From the NCBI GenBank assembly GCA_028751875.1, contig CM054143.1, forward strand, positions 67,303,990 through 67,367,989: DNA of 64,000 nt, given 5' to 3'. Made by a program: the position numbers and the translations under genes. This DNA is from Rapana venosa (lineage: Eukaryota > Mollusca > Gastropoda > Neogastropoda > Muricidae). Below, in pieces: positions 46,569 through 57,888 of this stretch. A model generated the notes under the pieces. It was not told the origin of the DNA. It searched no databases and saw only the letters and a list, made by a program, of their open reading frames with translations. Positions within the stretch are counted from its first letter, which is position 1. The number at the start of each line of letters is the position of its first letter.

Positions 46569-47376
46569 ATTACGGCGTATTAGTGCAATTCGAAAGTACC
46601 TGTCCACTGATGCAATATCCAAACTTGTTGCGTCTCTCATTCTTTCATGTCTGGACTATTGCAATTCTCTGTTGGCTGGTCTGCCAGCATCATCAATCCA
46701 ATCCCTTCAACGTATACAAAACTCTGCAGCTCGACTACTCCTCAGAAATAAAAAAATCTGAGCATATTACCCCTCTCTTGCAATCTCTCCACTGGCTGCC
46801 TGTGCCACAGAGAGTAAACTATAAGATCAGTACCCTCTGTTACAAATGTCTCCACAAAACAGCACCCGCCTACCTCTGTGAATGTCTTCACTTGTACACT
46901 CCTTCTCGTTCTCTCCGCTCTGCTGCAGATACCTTGTCCTTACGAATACCTAGATTCAACCAATCCACCATCGGCCGTCACTCTTTCTCAATTTCTGGTC
47001 CATTGATGTGGAATGATCTCCCTCTCTCTCTCTCCGTCAAAAGCCTTCTTATGACACTTTTAAATCCAGTCTCAAGACATATTTATTTCAAACCTAAGAT
47101 TTTCCTCTCCTGCTTCCTCTCATAGTTTTTCCCTGCCTTCAACAGCCAAGATTCTATTGCCAAGGTGTGTAACCTCTGTGTGTATGTGTGTGTGTGTGGT
47201 GTGTGTGTGTGTGTGTGTGGTGTGTGTGTGTGTGTGTGTGGTGTGTGTGTGTGTGTGTGATGCACATTTGGACTTGATGGAACTATTACTTGTTACTGGT
47301 TGTATGACTGTGCAAGAATGAGTTGAGTGCAAGCGCTTTGATTTGTCTCTGCAAGATATAGCGCTATATAAATTCC

Positions 47377-47415
<39 letters not shown>

Positions 47416-47420
47416 TTATT
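46569..47420 (+). pseudogene. CR1/L2-like LINE copy nested in the RTE element (first)
   Basis: C-terminal part of the polymerase (CYKCLHKTAPAYLCECLHLY, SLRSAADTLSLRIPR). The 3' untranslated region carries CA/TG repeats and the end module GCGCTATATAAATTCCAT plus (ATT)n. Flanked by ATCA on both sides (46565-46568 and 47421-47424). The related RTE at 29215-29235 reads AAGATCATGCTC without interruption. Confidence 0.9.
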
Positions 47421-48360
47421 ATCATGCTGCGGGTAGTCCTCAACAGACTGAAAAACCAAGCGGAAAACTCCTGGCAGAAGAACAAGCCAGCTTTAGACCA
47501 AAATGCAGCACAATGGAACAAATTTTCAATCTGAGATTTCTGATAGAGAAACATCTCCAACACCAAAAAGACTTGTATCACAATTTCATAGACTTCAAAA
47601 AGGCCTTTGACAGGGTATGTCATGACGGCCTCTGGCAAGTACTCAGGCACTTCAACATTGACAACTGCCTCATTGAAGTCATCAATGCACTGTACGAGAC
47701 GGCAAGAAGTGCAGTTTTCATGAACAATCATATGGGCGAGTTCTTCAAGACCACGGTTGGGGTCCGTCAGGGCTGCCTCTCTCACCTGTACTTTTCAACC
47801 TCTTCCTCGAAAACATCATGACAGAGACACTGCAAAACCACCACACTTCCATCTCCATTGGTGGAAGACCCCTTTGCAACCTCAGATTTGCAGATGGCAT
47901 TGACCTCATGGGCGGCAGCAAACAAGAACTGCAAAACCTCACAGATAGTCTATCAGATCGAGCGAGCGCATACGGCGTGGAGGGTCAGTACAGAGAAATC
48001 AAAGATCATGGTCAACAGCGCAAGTAATGACAGCACGAAATAAAGATGACTTGAGAAATACTGGAAGAGGTGAGCCAATTCAAATATTTAGGCTCCATCC
48101 TAACAAAAGATGGCACATCAAACAATGAAGTGAAAGCTCACATTGCAACAACAACATCTGCTCTAGCCAGACTCAAGAGGATCATCAGAAGCAACAACAT
48201 CAGCTTCTGCACCAAATACCACCTCTACAAATCCCTTGTGATATCTATCCTCCTATATGGCTTTGAATCATGGACTCTGTCAGCAGAGCTAGAGAGGAGA
48301 ATCCAAGCATTCGAGAACAAGTGCAACATAAGACTTCTCAATATATCATACAAAGAACAC

Positions 48361-49850
48361 CCATACCTGCTCCTGTTTTCTCACAATGCCTTCCACAACT
48401 TGTGCCTATTATCACTAAAATAGTAAACTCATCTCTTCAGTCAGGAAATTTTCCATCAGCTCTTAAAACAGCAATAGTCACACCTCTACTGAAAAAGCAC
48501 GACCTCGATCCCAACATTCTCAAGAATTATAGGCCTGTCTCAAACTTACCCTTTATCTCTAAAGTACTAGAAAAAGTTGTTCTCAAACAGCTCAACAGTC
48601 ACCTTCATTCCAATGATCTTCTTCCCACTTTTCAGTCTGCCTATCGCCCCAACCACAGCACCGAAACCACCCTAGTCCATACTTTAGATACACTTCTACT
48701 TGCTTCTGATGCAGGAAAAATCTCCCTCCTCACTCTTCTTGACTTATCTGCAGCCTTTGATACCATAGATCACTCAATTCTTCTTTCTCGCCTCCAAAAT
48801 ACGTTTGGTATTAATGGCACAGCCCTCACCTGGTTTACTTCATACCTCACAGACCGGTTCCAGAAAGTTATTGTAAACAAAATTCAATCAAAACCTGTCA
48901 AAATGGAATGTGGAGTCCCGCAGGGATCAGTCCTGGGCCCTGTTCTCTTTACTCTCTACACTGCTCCACTCTCACATATAATAAACAACCACCATATTGA
49001 TCATCATTTCTATGCCGATGATACTCAACTTCAGTGCAGCGATACTGTTGAAAACTTGCCTTCCCTCTTGACAAATATGTCCTACTGCCTTCAAGACATT
49101 CAAAACTGGATGACTCAGAACAAGTTACAACTTAATGCCGATAAAACCGAAGCCATGCTCATAGGGACCCAACATAAACTTTCCTCTATCACAAAAACTT
49201 CAATAGAATTCGGCAATATGTCAGTTCCTTTGTCCAACTCTGTGAAGTATTTAGGAGTAGTTCTTGACAACACACTCTCTATGAAAAAATTCATCACCCA
49301 GACCTGCCAGTCTTGCTACTATCAATTACGGCGCGTAAGCGCGATTCGCAAGTATCTGTCCACTGATGCAACTTCCAAGCTTGTCACATCTCTTATTCTT
49401 TCACGTTTAGACTACTGTAATTCTCTTTTGGCTGGCCTACCAGCATCATCTATCCACTCTCTTCAACGCATACAAAACTCTGCAGCTCGACTGGTCCTAA
49501 GAAAGAAAAAATCTGAACACATCACTCCTCTTCTGCGATCTCTTCACTGGTTGCCTGTCTCACAAAGACTGCAGTATAAAATCAATACCCTCTGTTTCAA
49601 ATGTCTCCACAAATCTGCACCCTCTTATCTCTGTAACTGTCTTCACCTGTACACTCCATCCCGTTCCCTTCGTTCAGCCGCAGATACTTTGTGCTTTCGA
49701 ACACCCAGATTCAAACAAACCACTGTTGGCCGTCGCTCCTTCTCTGTTTCTGGTCCATCCACCTGGAATGACCTCCCTCTTTCACTTCGTCAAAAGCCTT
49801 CACTTGATTCCTTCAAATCCAGCCTCAAAACACACTTATTTCCTACCTGA
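48361..49850 (+). CDS. CR1/L2-like reverse transcriptase, truncated at the N-terminus, uninterrupted
   Basis: About 495 codons without a stop from the insertion point. Motifs in order: TAIVTPLLKK and NYRPVSNLPFISKVLEK (fingers), LLDLSAAFDTIDHSIL (first catalytic Asp), CGVPQGSVLGPVLF and HFYADDTQLQ (YADD). These are followed by VKYLGVVLDNTLSMKKFI, LDYCNSLLAGLPASSI and a C-terminal LHWLPVSQRLQYKINTL...WNDLPLSL region typical of L2/CR1 LINEs. The endonuclease is missing, so the copy cannot move on its own. An ATG at 48270 lies in the flanking RTE and is not the natural start. The intact frame suggests a young insertion. Confidence 0.9.
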
Positions 49851-49911
49851 GACTTTCCCCCCACATATCTGTCCCTAATTTTCAACAGCATCTTTCACCC
49901 TCTAAGTGTTG

Positions 49912-49979
<68 letters not shown>

Positions 49980-50131
49980 CGTGCGTGTGCGTGCGTAGTG
50001 CACGCGCATGGATTTTTCATTATGTTTAAGGAGAGTTGCATGCCTGTAAATGATTGAGTGCAAGCGCTTCGATTTGTTTGTTTTTACAAGATTCAGCGCT
50101 ATATAAATTCCATATATTATTATTATTATTT
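48361..50131 (+). mobile_element. CR1/L2-like LINE copy nested in the RTE element (second), RT frame intact
   Basis: Flanked by the 5-bp repeat AACAC (48356-48360 and 50132-50136). The paralogous RTE copy at 4717-4725 has the empty site AAGAACACAAGACC. The element is 5'-truncated within the RT and ends with the GCGCTATATAAATTCCAT module and (ATT)n. A TG tract lies at 49916-49978 in the 3' untranslated region. Confidence 0.95.
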
Positions 50132-50474
50132 AACACAAGACCAACAACCATGTGAAAGAAGAAATCAAAAAGTGTGTGGGCCCCCAAGAACCTTTGCTCT
50201 CCACCATAAAGAGGAGAAAACTGATGTGGTTTGGTCACACCACAAGACACAACACTTTAGCAAAAACCATCTTGCAAGAAACATTCGAAGGCAAGAGAAC
50301 AAGAGGCCGCCAAAAGAAATCATGGGTTGACAACATCAAAGACTGGACCGCCCAACCCCTGCAACACCTTCTACTAGCCACACAGGATCATGAAGCATGG
50401 AAAATAATCTCTGTTGCGTTTTCTCTCATGTCCCCCCTACGTCCTTTGGGACATGGGACTGAGTGAGTGAGTGA

Positions 50475-52068
50475 ATGACTCCACAACAGACCATATATTT
50501 ACTCTGTATTCAGTCATTCAGAAAAGTTTGTTTAAAAGGAAAGGAAAACTATACGTTACATTTGTAGACTTGTCCAAGAGCTTTGATTCAGTTCAACAAA
50601 GCATAATGTTAAATGCTTTGTGCAATGCTGGCACATCTTCTGTATTTCTAAATTCCATTAAATCAATTTACAGGGAAGTGATGTCATGTGTCAGAGTAAA
50701 CAACAGCTACACAGACTTGTTTGAATGTCCGCAGGGTCTGCGCCAAGGTTGTGTTTTAGGTCCCACATTGTTTTCGGTTGTAATAAATGAATTAGTGATA
50801 TGTCTAGAAGATCAAGGGGAACATGGAATACAACTGCTACCAGGTTTAGCTGAATTATTCATTCTACTATTTGCAGACAATCTTGGGTTGTTGTCCTGCA
50901 CACCAAATAGACTACAAAACCAGATTGACTTTATGCTTAAAGTATGTACTGATCTTGGTCTGAAAATTAACAAAGATAAGACAAAAGTTGTGGCTTTCAG
51001 AAAAGGAGGATTTCTAGGTAGAAGTGTGAAGTGGTTTGTTGATGGTGTTTCTCTAGAAGTGGTGAACAAATATGTGTATCTAGGCTTTACGTTTACAACC
51101 ACTATGAGTTCGAATGAAAATGCCAAAGAGCTTGCAAAAAAGGGCAAAAGAGCACTATTTGATATTATCAGAATGTATAACCAATATAATAATATATCAA
51201 GGAAAACATTTTTCAAAATATTTGACACTAAAATTCAACCAATTCTTCTGTATTCTTCTGAAGTGTGGGGCATTTTGTCTGAAAATCATCTGGTTGAGTC
51301 AGTACATTTATTTGCTTGCAAGAGATTTTTAAATGTTTCCAGCCGCACTCCAAATAAAATGGTATATGGTGACCTCGGGAGGTATCCTTTACAAATCAAC
51401 TGTCGCATGCGTGCAGTTAAATATTGGCTTCTATACTTAAAATGGATTATACTCGACTGCCAAAACAAGCTTCTCAAACTGATGATGGCGAATCTGGTAA
51501 AATAAACTGGGTTTCTAAGCTTAAACATATGTTACAAAGTGTGGGATTTGGGTATGTTTGAATAAATCAAAGAGTTGATAACGAGAGGCATTTCTTGCTA
51601 TCATTTAAGCAGAAGCTCCTGGATGAGTACATGCAAGAATGGATGACAAGTGTTTGTAACAGTGACAGATTTAATCTTTACGCATGTTTCAAGTCTGATC
51701 TTATCCCAGAAACTTATTTAGACTGTGTACAGCAAAAGTGTTTCAGAGACATCTATATTCGAGTACGGCTTGGAATCAGTGACTTCCGAATCCATAAGAA
51801 TCGTCATGTGTGTGCAGATGATATAAACAATGACCGTCCATTTTGTCCAGCGTCAGAAGAAAGTGAACTACATATGTGCTTTCTGTGTGATACATACTCT
51901 GCTTTGAGGCCAAACATGATGAAGGAGATTCCCATTCATTTTCAGAGAGCAAAGTATGTGAGCCTTATGGCCACCCAGAATGTGTCAATAATCAGACAAC
52001 TAGCATGGTTTTTGTACAAAGCCTTCAAACTCAAAGACAGTAAACTCAGTCTCCTGCATACATAGAAT
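50475..52068 (+). pseudogene. 2A-LINE ORF2, 3' part: RT core and C-terminal domain
   Basis: Resumes the element cut at 45154 with STTDHIFTLYSVIQKSLF, then VTFVDLSKSFDSVQQSIM (catalytic Asp), LRQGCVLGPTLFSVVINE and LFADNLGLL, where YADD is replaced by FADN. A stop at about 51503 and a further break at about 51560 separate the C-terminal part. That part shows RVRLGISDFRIHKNRHVC, then CPASEESELHMCFLCDTY, a Cys/His cluster like that of 9451-9898. The N-terminal 1-344 region is otherwise open. Inactive. Confidence 0.85.
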
Positions 52069-52228
52069 TTTGCAAATCTTGATGTTATTGATTTATGTTT
52101 ATATGCTTTTTTCACTTTTCATTGGCGTCACTTTTTTTTTATATATGCATTCATGTGTTTGTAGATATTTATGTACCCCATGAAAATGGGCAGAGGCCTA
52201 AATTCATTAAGCATTGTCATTGTCATTA
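52069..52228 (+). mobile_element. 2A-LINE 3' untranslated region and (ATTGTC)n tail
   Basis: AT-rich sequence ending TAAATTCATTAAGC and three ATTGTC-like units. It marks the 3' end of the element that begins before 41471. Confidence 0.65.
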
Positions 52229-52282
52229 TCTATCTGTCTGTTTGTCTCTCTCTCTCTCTTTCTTCGGATGATACTGTAAATA

Positions 52283-52283
52283 A

Positions 52284-52314
<31 letters not shown>

Positions 52315-52385
52315 AAGAAGAAGAAGAAGAAGAAGAAGAAGAAGAAGAAGGATAATAATAATAATAATAATAATATAATAATAAT
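52283..52385. repeat. (AAG)n followed by (AAT)n
   Basis: About 21 AAG units (52286-52350), then AAT units. The AAT part is the (ATT)n tail of the reversed CR1/L2 copy to the right. Confidence 0.95.
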
Positions 52386-53795
52386 AATAAATGGAACTTG
52401 TATAGCACTTTATCTTGCAAAGACAAATCAAAGCGCATGCATTCAACCTAATCTTACACAGTCATGCAATCAATGATAAATAATAAATAGTTTAAACAAA
52501 CATATATTACAAACATGTTGTGCTGCAGACAAAATCTATGAAATAAAATTGCAATAGTCAAATGTTTTTCAAAAGCACACACACACACTCACACAGGTCG
52601 TATACTTTAGCAGGGTGATAGGACATGGGTTAATGAAGATGGGATAGTTCTGATATGAAACAGGAGCGGGGAAATCTTAGGTTTGAAATAAATATGTCTT
52701 GAGGATGGATTTAAAAGTGTCATGACTAGGTTTCTGGCGAAGAGAGAGAGAAAGCTCATTTCAGGTCGATGGACCCGAAATAGAGAAAGAGCTGCGGCCA
52801 ACGGTGGATTGGTTGAGTCTAGGTATTCGTAGGCACAAGGTATCTGCAGCAGAGCGGAGGGAACGTGAAGGAGTGTACAGGTTAACACATTCACAGAGGT
52901 AGGAAGGTGCAATTTTGTGGAGACATTTGTAACAGAGGGTACTGATCTTATAGTTTACTCTCTGTGGCACAGGCAGCCAGTGGAGAGATTGCAAGAGAGT
53001 GTAATGTGCTCAGATTTTTTCTTTCTGAGAACTAGTCGAGCTGCGGAGTTTTGTATACGTTGAAGGGAGCGGATAGATGATGCTGGCAGACCCGACAAAA
53101 GAAAATTGCAATAGTCCAGACATGAAAGATTGAGAGAAGTGACAAGTTTGGCTGTTGCATCGGTGGACAGGTACTTTCGAATTGCACTAATACACCGTAA
53201 CTGATAGTAGCACGACTGACAGGTCTGGGTGGTTAATTTTTGCATAGAGAGTGTTGTCGATAACAACACCTAGATACTTCACAGCAGTGGATAGACGAAC
53301 TGATGTATTGCCGAGTTCTATTGAAGCTGTTGTAATAAAAAAAAGAGTTTGTGTTTGGTCCCTACGAGCATGGCTTCGGTTTTATCTGCATTTAGCTGTA
53401 ATTTGTTCTGTGTCATCCAGTTTTGAATATCTTCAAAGCAGTGAGCCATATTTGTCAGGAGAGAAGGCAGATTTTCAGGAGTAACACTGCTTTGAATCCG
53501 AGTGTCGTCTGCGTAAAAATGATGGTTGATTTGATGACGGTTTATTATATGTGACAGTGGGGCAGTATAAAGAGTGAAATGAACAGGGCGTAGAACTGAT
53601 CCCTGTGGGACTCCGCATTCCAGTTTGGCAGGTATTGATTGAATCTTGTTCACTGCGACTGTTTGGGATCGGTCAGTAAGGTATGAATTAAACTAGGTGA
53701 GGGCTGTGCCAGTAACACTGAACGTTTTTTGAAGATAAGAGAGAAGAATTGAGTGGTCTATAGTATCGAAGGCTGCTGAATAGAGCGAGAAGGTC
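52386..53795 (-). pseudogene. CR1/L2-like LINE, reversed copy, RT and C-terminus
   Basis: Minus-strand pieces: LECGVPQGSVLRPVHF, HFYADDTRIQ, NLPSLLTNMAHCFED, LNADKTEAML, STDATAKLVTSLNLSCLDYC, SLHWLPVPQRVNYKIS and SLRSAADTLCLRIPR. Frameshifts near 53330, 52990 and 52750 and several stops break it. The 3' end module is degenerate (TGCTATACAAGTTCCATTTA). 5'-truncated at the AFDTI motif. Confidence 0.9.
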
Positions 53796-53799
53796 TTCT

Positions 53800-53970
53800 G
53801 TACAAAACCATCTTGTGCACATATGAAAATCTGATCTGCTTTTCAGAAGAGTAGGCCATTGTGGGAATGGATGACGAAATCAATAGGAAAACCGCATAAC
53901 ATGGGGGCTGGATGCAAAAAACAAATGCCTATTTCACTATCTTCGAAAAAAACAACAGAATAAAAACGAA
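53800..53970 (-). repeat. Family-2 dispersed repeat, reversed
   Basis: Read on the minus strand it has CGAAGATAGTGAAATAGGC, ATGCGGTTTTCC and CCACAATGGCCTACTCTTC. Matches 10760-10930. Confidence 0.65.
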
Positions 53971-54284
53971 ATATCTGCTTCTAATTTTTATTTGTTTATA
54001 CTTTAAATGGATCCTCATGCACGAATCCAAATAATATCACAAATAAAAACAAAAAAACCAGACATGAACAATATACAAAGAAGAAAACATAATAACCGCC
54101 AATGAACATTTCAGCTGCATACAAAATTTCATTATTCATTTAAAAATTGGCAGCAAGTACAATGATGATGAGAATGGTGGTGATGATGATGATGAGGAGG
54201 AGGAGTTGGAGGAGGAGGAGGAGGAGGATACATGATCATCATCCTCATCATCACCCACCTCCTCATCACCATCACCAATAGAGG
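53971..54284. repeat. AT-rich sequence with (GAT)n / (GAG)n trinucleotides
   Basis: GATGAT and GAGGAG runs at about 54163-54232 and an ATC-rich stretch after it. No gene. Confidence 0.7.
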
Positions 54285-54352
54285 AAGATATAAGGCCATT
54301 GTGTGCCGGTGGGAACAGATGACAAAATTTACAAAACCGCATACACACGCAT
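54285..54352 (-). repeat. Family-2 dispersed repeat, short reversed copy
   Basis: GGCCATTGTGTGCCGGTGGG and TACAAAACCGCATACACACG match the reverse of 10850-10900. Confidence 0.75.
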
Positions 54353-54359
54353 AATTTTT

Positions 54360-54423
54360 TAAAAAGTCATCTGAGCGCTTTGATTTGTAGCTTTACAAGA
54401 TTCAGCGCTATTTAAATTCCATA

Positions 54424-54464
<41 letters not shown>

Positions 54465-54495
54465 TATTTTTTTAATTATTATTATTATTATTTAA
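54360..54495 (+). mobile_element. CR1/L2-like LINE 3' end only
   Basis: GAGCGCTTTGATTTGTAGC, then CAGCGCTATTTAAATTCCAT and (ATT)n, the same end module as at 47350-47420 and 50070-50131. No coding part. Confidence 0.85.
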
Positions 54496-55204
54496 ACAAT
54501 GGCTAGGTGAATCAAGCACTGACCGACTGAATAGCTTCACTGTAGGAAGGAAAGCAAAGAGCATCACATCACAGACCGGGGAGGGGTTCATTAATTCATG
54601 TACTCAGGCAAATTCCGGACACTGATTGATTTCATATCCTGGTGCCATTCCCTCACTCAGCTCAGGGATTACCCATGGATGCCCTCTGACCCCTTTCTTT
54701 TTCCGCCCCACACCAACTAGTGACCATCGCCAACATCAGAGGGAAGGGTCACCAGCGCGTCATGACCTTTTGACCACCACGTGACTGAATGCCCCTGCTG
54801 GACAGGAGGCTGGAGACTGGGGTGAGGGAGGAGGCCGACAGAGACAAGGAGCTGGGGGTCAAAATGGCGAATGAATAGACTCTTTAAAAAAAGATAAAAG
54901 AATTATTCACTTTTTCCCTTCTGTGTCTTTTGCCCCCCTGCTTTAGTTGGTTACCGGTTGATGATGCCTTATATCACTGAGTGTGAAAAGACATTAATGA
55001 AACTCAAGACAAAAGGTTGATAGATTTAGTTTCCTCTTCAGGTCCTTTGTCACTGCAGGCTGCTCATTGACAGAGCTTCTGAGACAGCTGTGTGTGTATG
55101 AATGTGTGTGAATTTGTGTGTGTAAATGTGTGTGAGTGAATTTGTGTGTGAGTGAATTTTTGTGTGTGCATGTGTGTGGGTGTGTCTGTGTGTTTGTCTG
55201 TGTG
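54496..55204. other. Unassigned sequence
   Basis: No gene recognised. TG-rich stretch at about 55088-55206. Confidence 0.35.
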
Positions 55205-55400
55205 TGATCTTATTTATTTATGCATTCCTACAATAATGAAATAACTACCATGTGCATAGGGATAGTAACTTGTTCATGTACACTCATCAGCACAATTTAA
55301 GTAACAGCCTACTCTTCCAAAGGGAAGAACGGGTTTTAGTGTGCGCAAGATATTCTGCCTATGTTTGCACAGGGGGACTTGGTTTATATTTTCATCTAAA
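55205..55400 (+). repeat. Family-2 dispersed repeat, diverged copy
   Basis: AACAGCCTACTCTTCC, then GGTTTTAGTGTGCGCAAG, and GGGACTTGGTTTATATTTTC align with 10890-11000. Confidence 0.6.
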
Positions 55401-55409
55401 GGACTCTCC

Positions 55410-55465
<56 letters not shown>
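55410..55465. repeat. (TG)n microsatellite
   Basis: Pure TG run. Confidence 0.95.
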
Positions 55466-55468
<3 letters not shown>

Positions 55469-56185
55469 ATGTTTAAGACATGGTTTTTGTCTTTCTTATG
55501 TTGTTGGCCAGTTTTGACTACCTGATATCCCTGCCATTTCACCAGCAAATTCTAACCACCACCATTCACCACCATGCAATGAAAGCTGTGTGTCTGTCAG
55601 TAGGCAGCCCCTGTTGATCTGCTTTCATAGCTACCTCAGTGCTGGTGTCCTCCACATTTCTGTGCCAGAAGTGGGTGGTGTCAAAGTCCTAGGGTTGGAG
55701 TTTCTTGACAGAAGGTTGATTGTGGAACGTTGAGGTGGTCAGCACCGCTCTGATTGGTTTTGCTCAGACTGGTTCTGCCACTAAGCTGTGACTGTCATCA
55801 ACAGTGGCTTACTTAGTAGCTGGTGTCCCCATCGTTGGCTCCAAACACCATGGGGGGCGGGGGGGAGATCGACCCAGCAGCAGTGCTGGGCATTTTTGGT
55901 CGTTGACCTTCAGGATACAACATGATCAGCCGAGGTATAGCTGGGGTAGAAAGATCGGAATGAGCAGCGTGGAAACAGCAGGACAGATATGTCAATGAAA
56001 ATGGGCCGCAAAAAGGGGTGTGCTCTTTTTTCTTTTACAGATTCAAGGTCGCACAGCTTTGTCCTCTATACCAGTCAATGCCATGTAAGCGTTCTGCTCT
56101 GAAATTCCAGTCAACTGCCATAGAAAAGGGATCATGGAAACAATGTGGCATAACCAGGAAGTCACCAACATTCTGGTTTCAAAAT
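55466..56185. other. Unassigned sequence, partly repeated at 28520-28640
   Basis: 55640-55745 shares GTGGGTGGTGTCAAAGTCC and flanking bases with the earlier site. No coding support for the remaining sequence. Confidence 0.4.
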
Positions 56186-56253
56186 CTTGTAATAATAATA
56201 ATAAATGGAATCTATATAGACTATATCTTGCAGAGACAAATCAAAGCACTTCT
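56186..56253 (-). mobile_element. CR1/L2-like LINE 3' end only, reversed
   Basis: (AAT)n at 56193-56206, then ATGGAATCTATATAGACTAT and TGCAGAGACAAATCAAAGC, the reverse of the CR1/L2 end module. It stops where the AAG tail of another LINE begins. It could be the other half of the copy at 57889-58512, with the part between lost. Confidence 0.75.
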
Positions 56254-57888
56254 TCTTCTTCTTCTTCCTTTTTTGTCATGTTTCTCCCAAGGGAGGTTTG
56301 ACATTGATGAGCCTTCTCCATCTCTCTCTGTTTTGAGCTTCCTCCTTATTTATGCCCCTTTCTCTAAGATCATCTGCAATACAGGCAGCCCAGGTCTTGC
56401 TAGGTTCTCCCTTTGGTCTCTTTCCATCCACTACGAAGTTCATTGCACTTTTTATGATGTGGTGGTCTGCTTTCCATTGAATGTTCCCAAACCAGCGCAG
56501 TCTATTGGTACTAGCTACAGACTTCAGATCATCAACTTTGCACATTCTCCATAGTTCTTCATTCGTGATCCTGTCTTCCCATTTGATCTTTGTCATGTAG
56601 CGTAGCATTTGGTTTCCACAGCTCTTCAGCAAACGTTCGACAGTTTTTGTGAAAACCCACGTCTCCAAGCCATACAGGAGAACAGGTCTGATGCAGGCCT
56701 TATATATCAGGCAGCGTCTCTCCAGTGGTATTTTCTGATTTCCGAGCAGACTTGCCAATTCTTTTCATTTCTTTCAAGCACTCGTAATCCTGCTTCTGAC
56801 AGCTAACTCAGATTTTGCTTCGCAGCTCATCATCTCTACCAGGTAGCAGAATTCGTCTACCACCTCTATCTTTCCTTGTTCAAATTCTAGCTCCTCCTTT
56901 CTTGCATCGGTATCGTCTTCACCCTTCTTATCCATACAACTGGGGCAGACAAATACTCCGTCTTCCTTCTTCAGACTTTTGAGCTTTGAGCATCTTTTGT
57001 GACACCACACAGGTATTTGCCTTGCTCTCTATGTGTTCTGCGGTCTTTTCCAACTGTTATTGCTTTGGTATTGTCAACATTTACCTTCATTCCTCTGCAT
57101 TCTAATCTCTGTTTCCAATTGCCAAATCTTTGAGTAGCTTCATCACTGTTCTCAGCTACCAGTACTAAGTCGTCAGCATACAGCAGTCCTCAGATCTCTC
57201 CTAGCCTCTCCACTTCCTTGGATATTTCATTCATCATGAGGATGCAGCAGAGGGATCAATGCAGATCCTTGGTTCACTCCTACTTTTATCTCAAAGCTTT
57301 CTGACAGCCCAATTATAGTTTTCACTTTTAATCTGGAATTCTTGTACAAAGTCATAACCATTGAGATGGTGTGCTCCGGTACACCTTGTTTCCTCAAGGC
57401 CCATTGGATTGCTCTTCTGGGTACTCTATCAAAAGCTTTTTCCGGGTCGACAAAGATGTGCGTCAAGCTCTTTTTCTTCTCCATATACTTTTCCTGCAGT
57501 TGTTTCACAATAAATATTGCATCTATGGTTGATTTGCCAGCCTGGAATCCAAACTGTTTTTCATCAATATTGCACAGGCTCTTCAGTTTTCTTTCCAATA
57601 CTTTTTCCCAGATCTTCTTGCCATTTTGCAGAAGCCTGATTCCTCTGTATTTTCCACATACTAGTACATCTCCTTTACCCTTGAAAATGGGAACAGTAAT
57701 ACTGTCTTCCCATTCTTCGGGCATTTGTTCTGTCCGCTGTATCTTCTGACATATTTTCATAAGTTGTTTTACTCCTTCCTCTCCTGCTGCTTGTATCATT
57801 TCTGTCACCACTCCTGATGGCCCCGTGGCTTTTTTCTTTTTCATAGTTTGAATTGCTTTTCTGATTTCATCTTCAGTCACTTCTTGTT
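56254..57888 (-). pseudogene. LINE reverse transcriptase with embedded Cys-rich (PHD-like) motif
   Basis: Minus-strand reading starts at 57880 with MTEDEIRKAIQTMKKKKATG, then GKGDVLVCGKYRGIRLLQ, FGFQAGKSTIDAIFIVKQL, HIFVDPEKAFDRVPRRAI (catalytic Asp) and VGVNQGSALIPLL. A YADDLVLVAE motif is at about 57150-57182. After it, WCHKRCSKLKSL and FVCPSCM form half of a zinc-binding cluster placed between RT and C-terminus; the first half seems deleted. The end is LRWFGNIQWKADHHIIK, W-AACIADDLRERG and a tail of AAG repeats (56254-56270). Frames are shifted at about 57230 and 56770. Clade not named. Confidence 0.8.

Larger units (their letters stand above)
45155..50474 (+). mobile_element. RTE-like LINE inserted in the 2A-LINE, itself split by two CR1/L2 LINEs
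   Basis: About 2.7 kb of RTE sequence in three pieces (45155-46568, 47425-48360, 50137-50474). The first holds the endonuclease (IIQVYAPTSDYDDDQIEEFY, NTLHPHKPSRTSTWH) and the start of the RT (LVIPLPKKGNLKQCQNYRTI). The second holds the RT core (FIDFKKAFDRVCHDG, VGVRQGC, LRFADGIDLMGG, in which the second Asp of FADD is Gly). The third holds the C-terminal WFGHTTRHNTLAK region and a (GTGA)n tail. Many stops and frameshifts make it inactive. It interrupts an NQAG motif of the host LINE, which continues on the other side. Confidence 0.9.
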
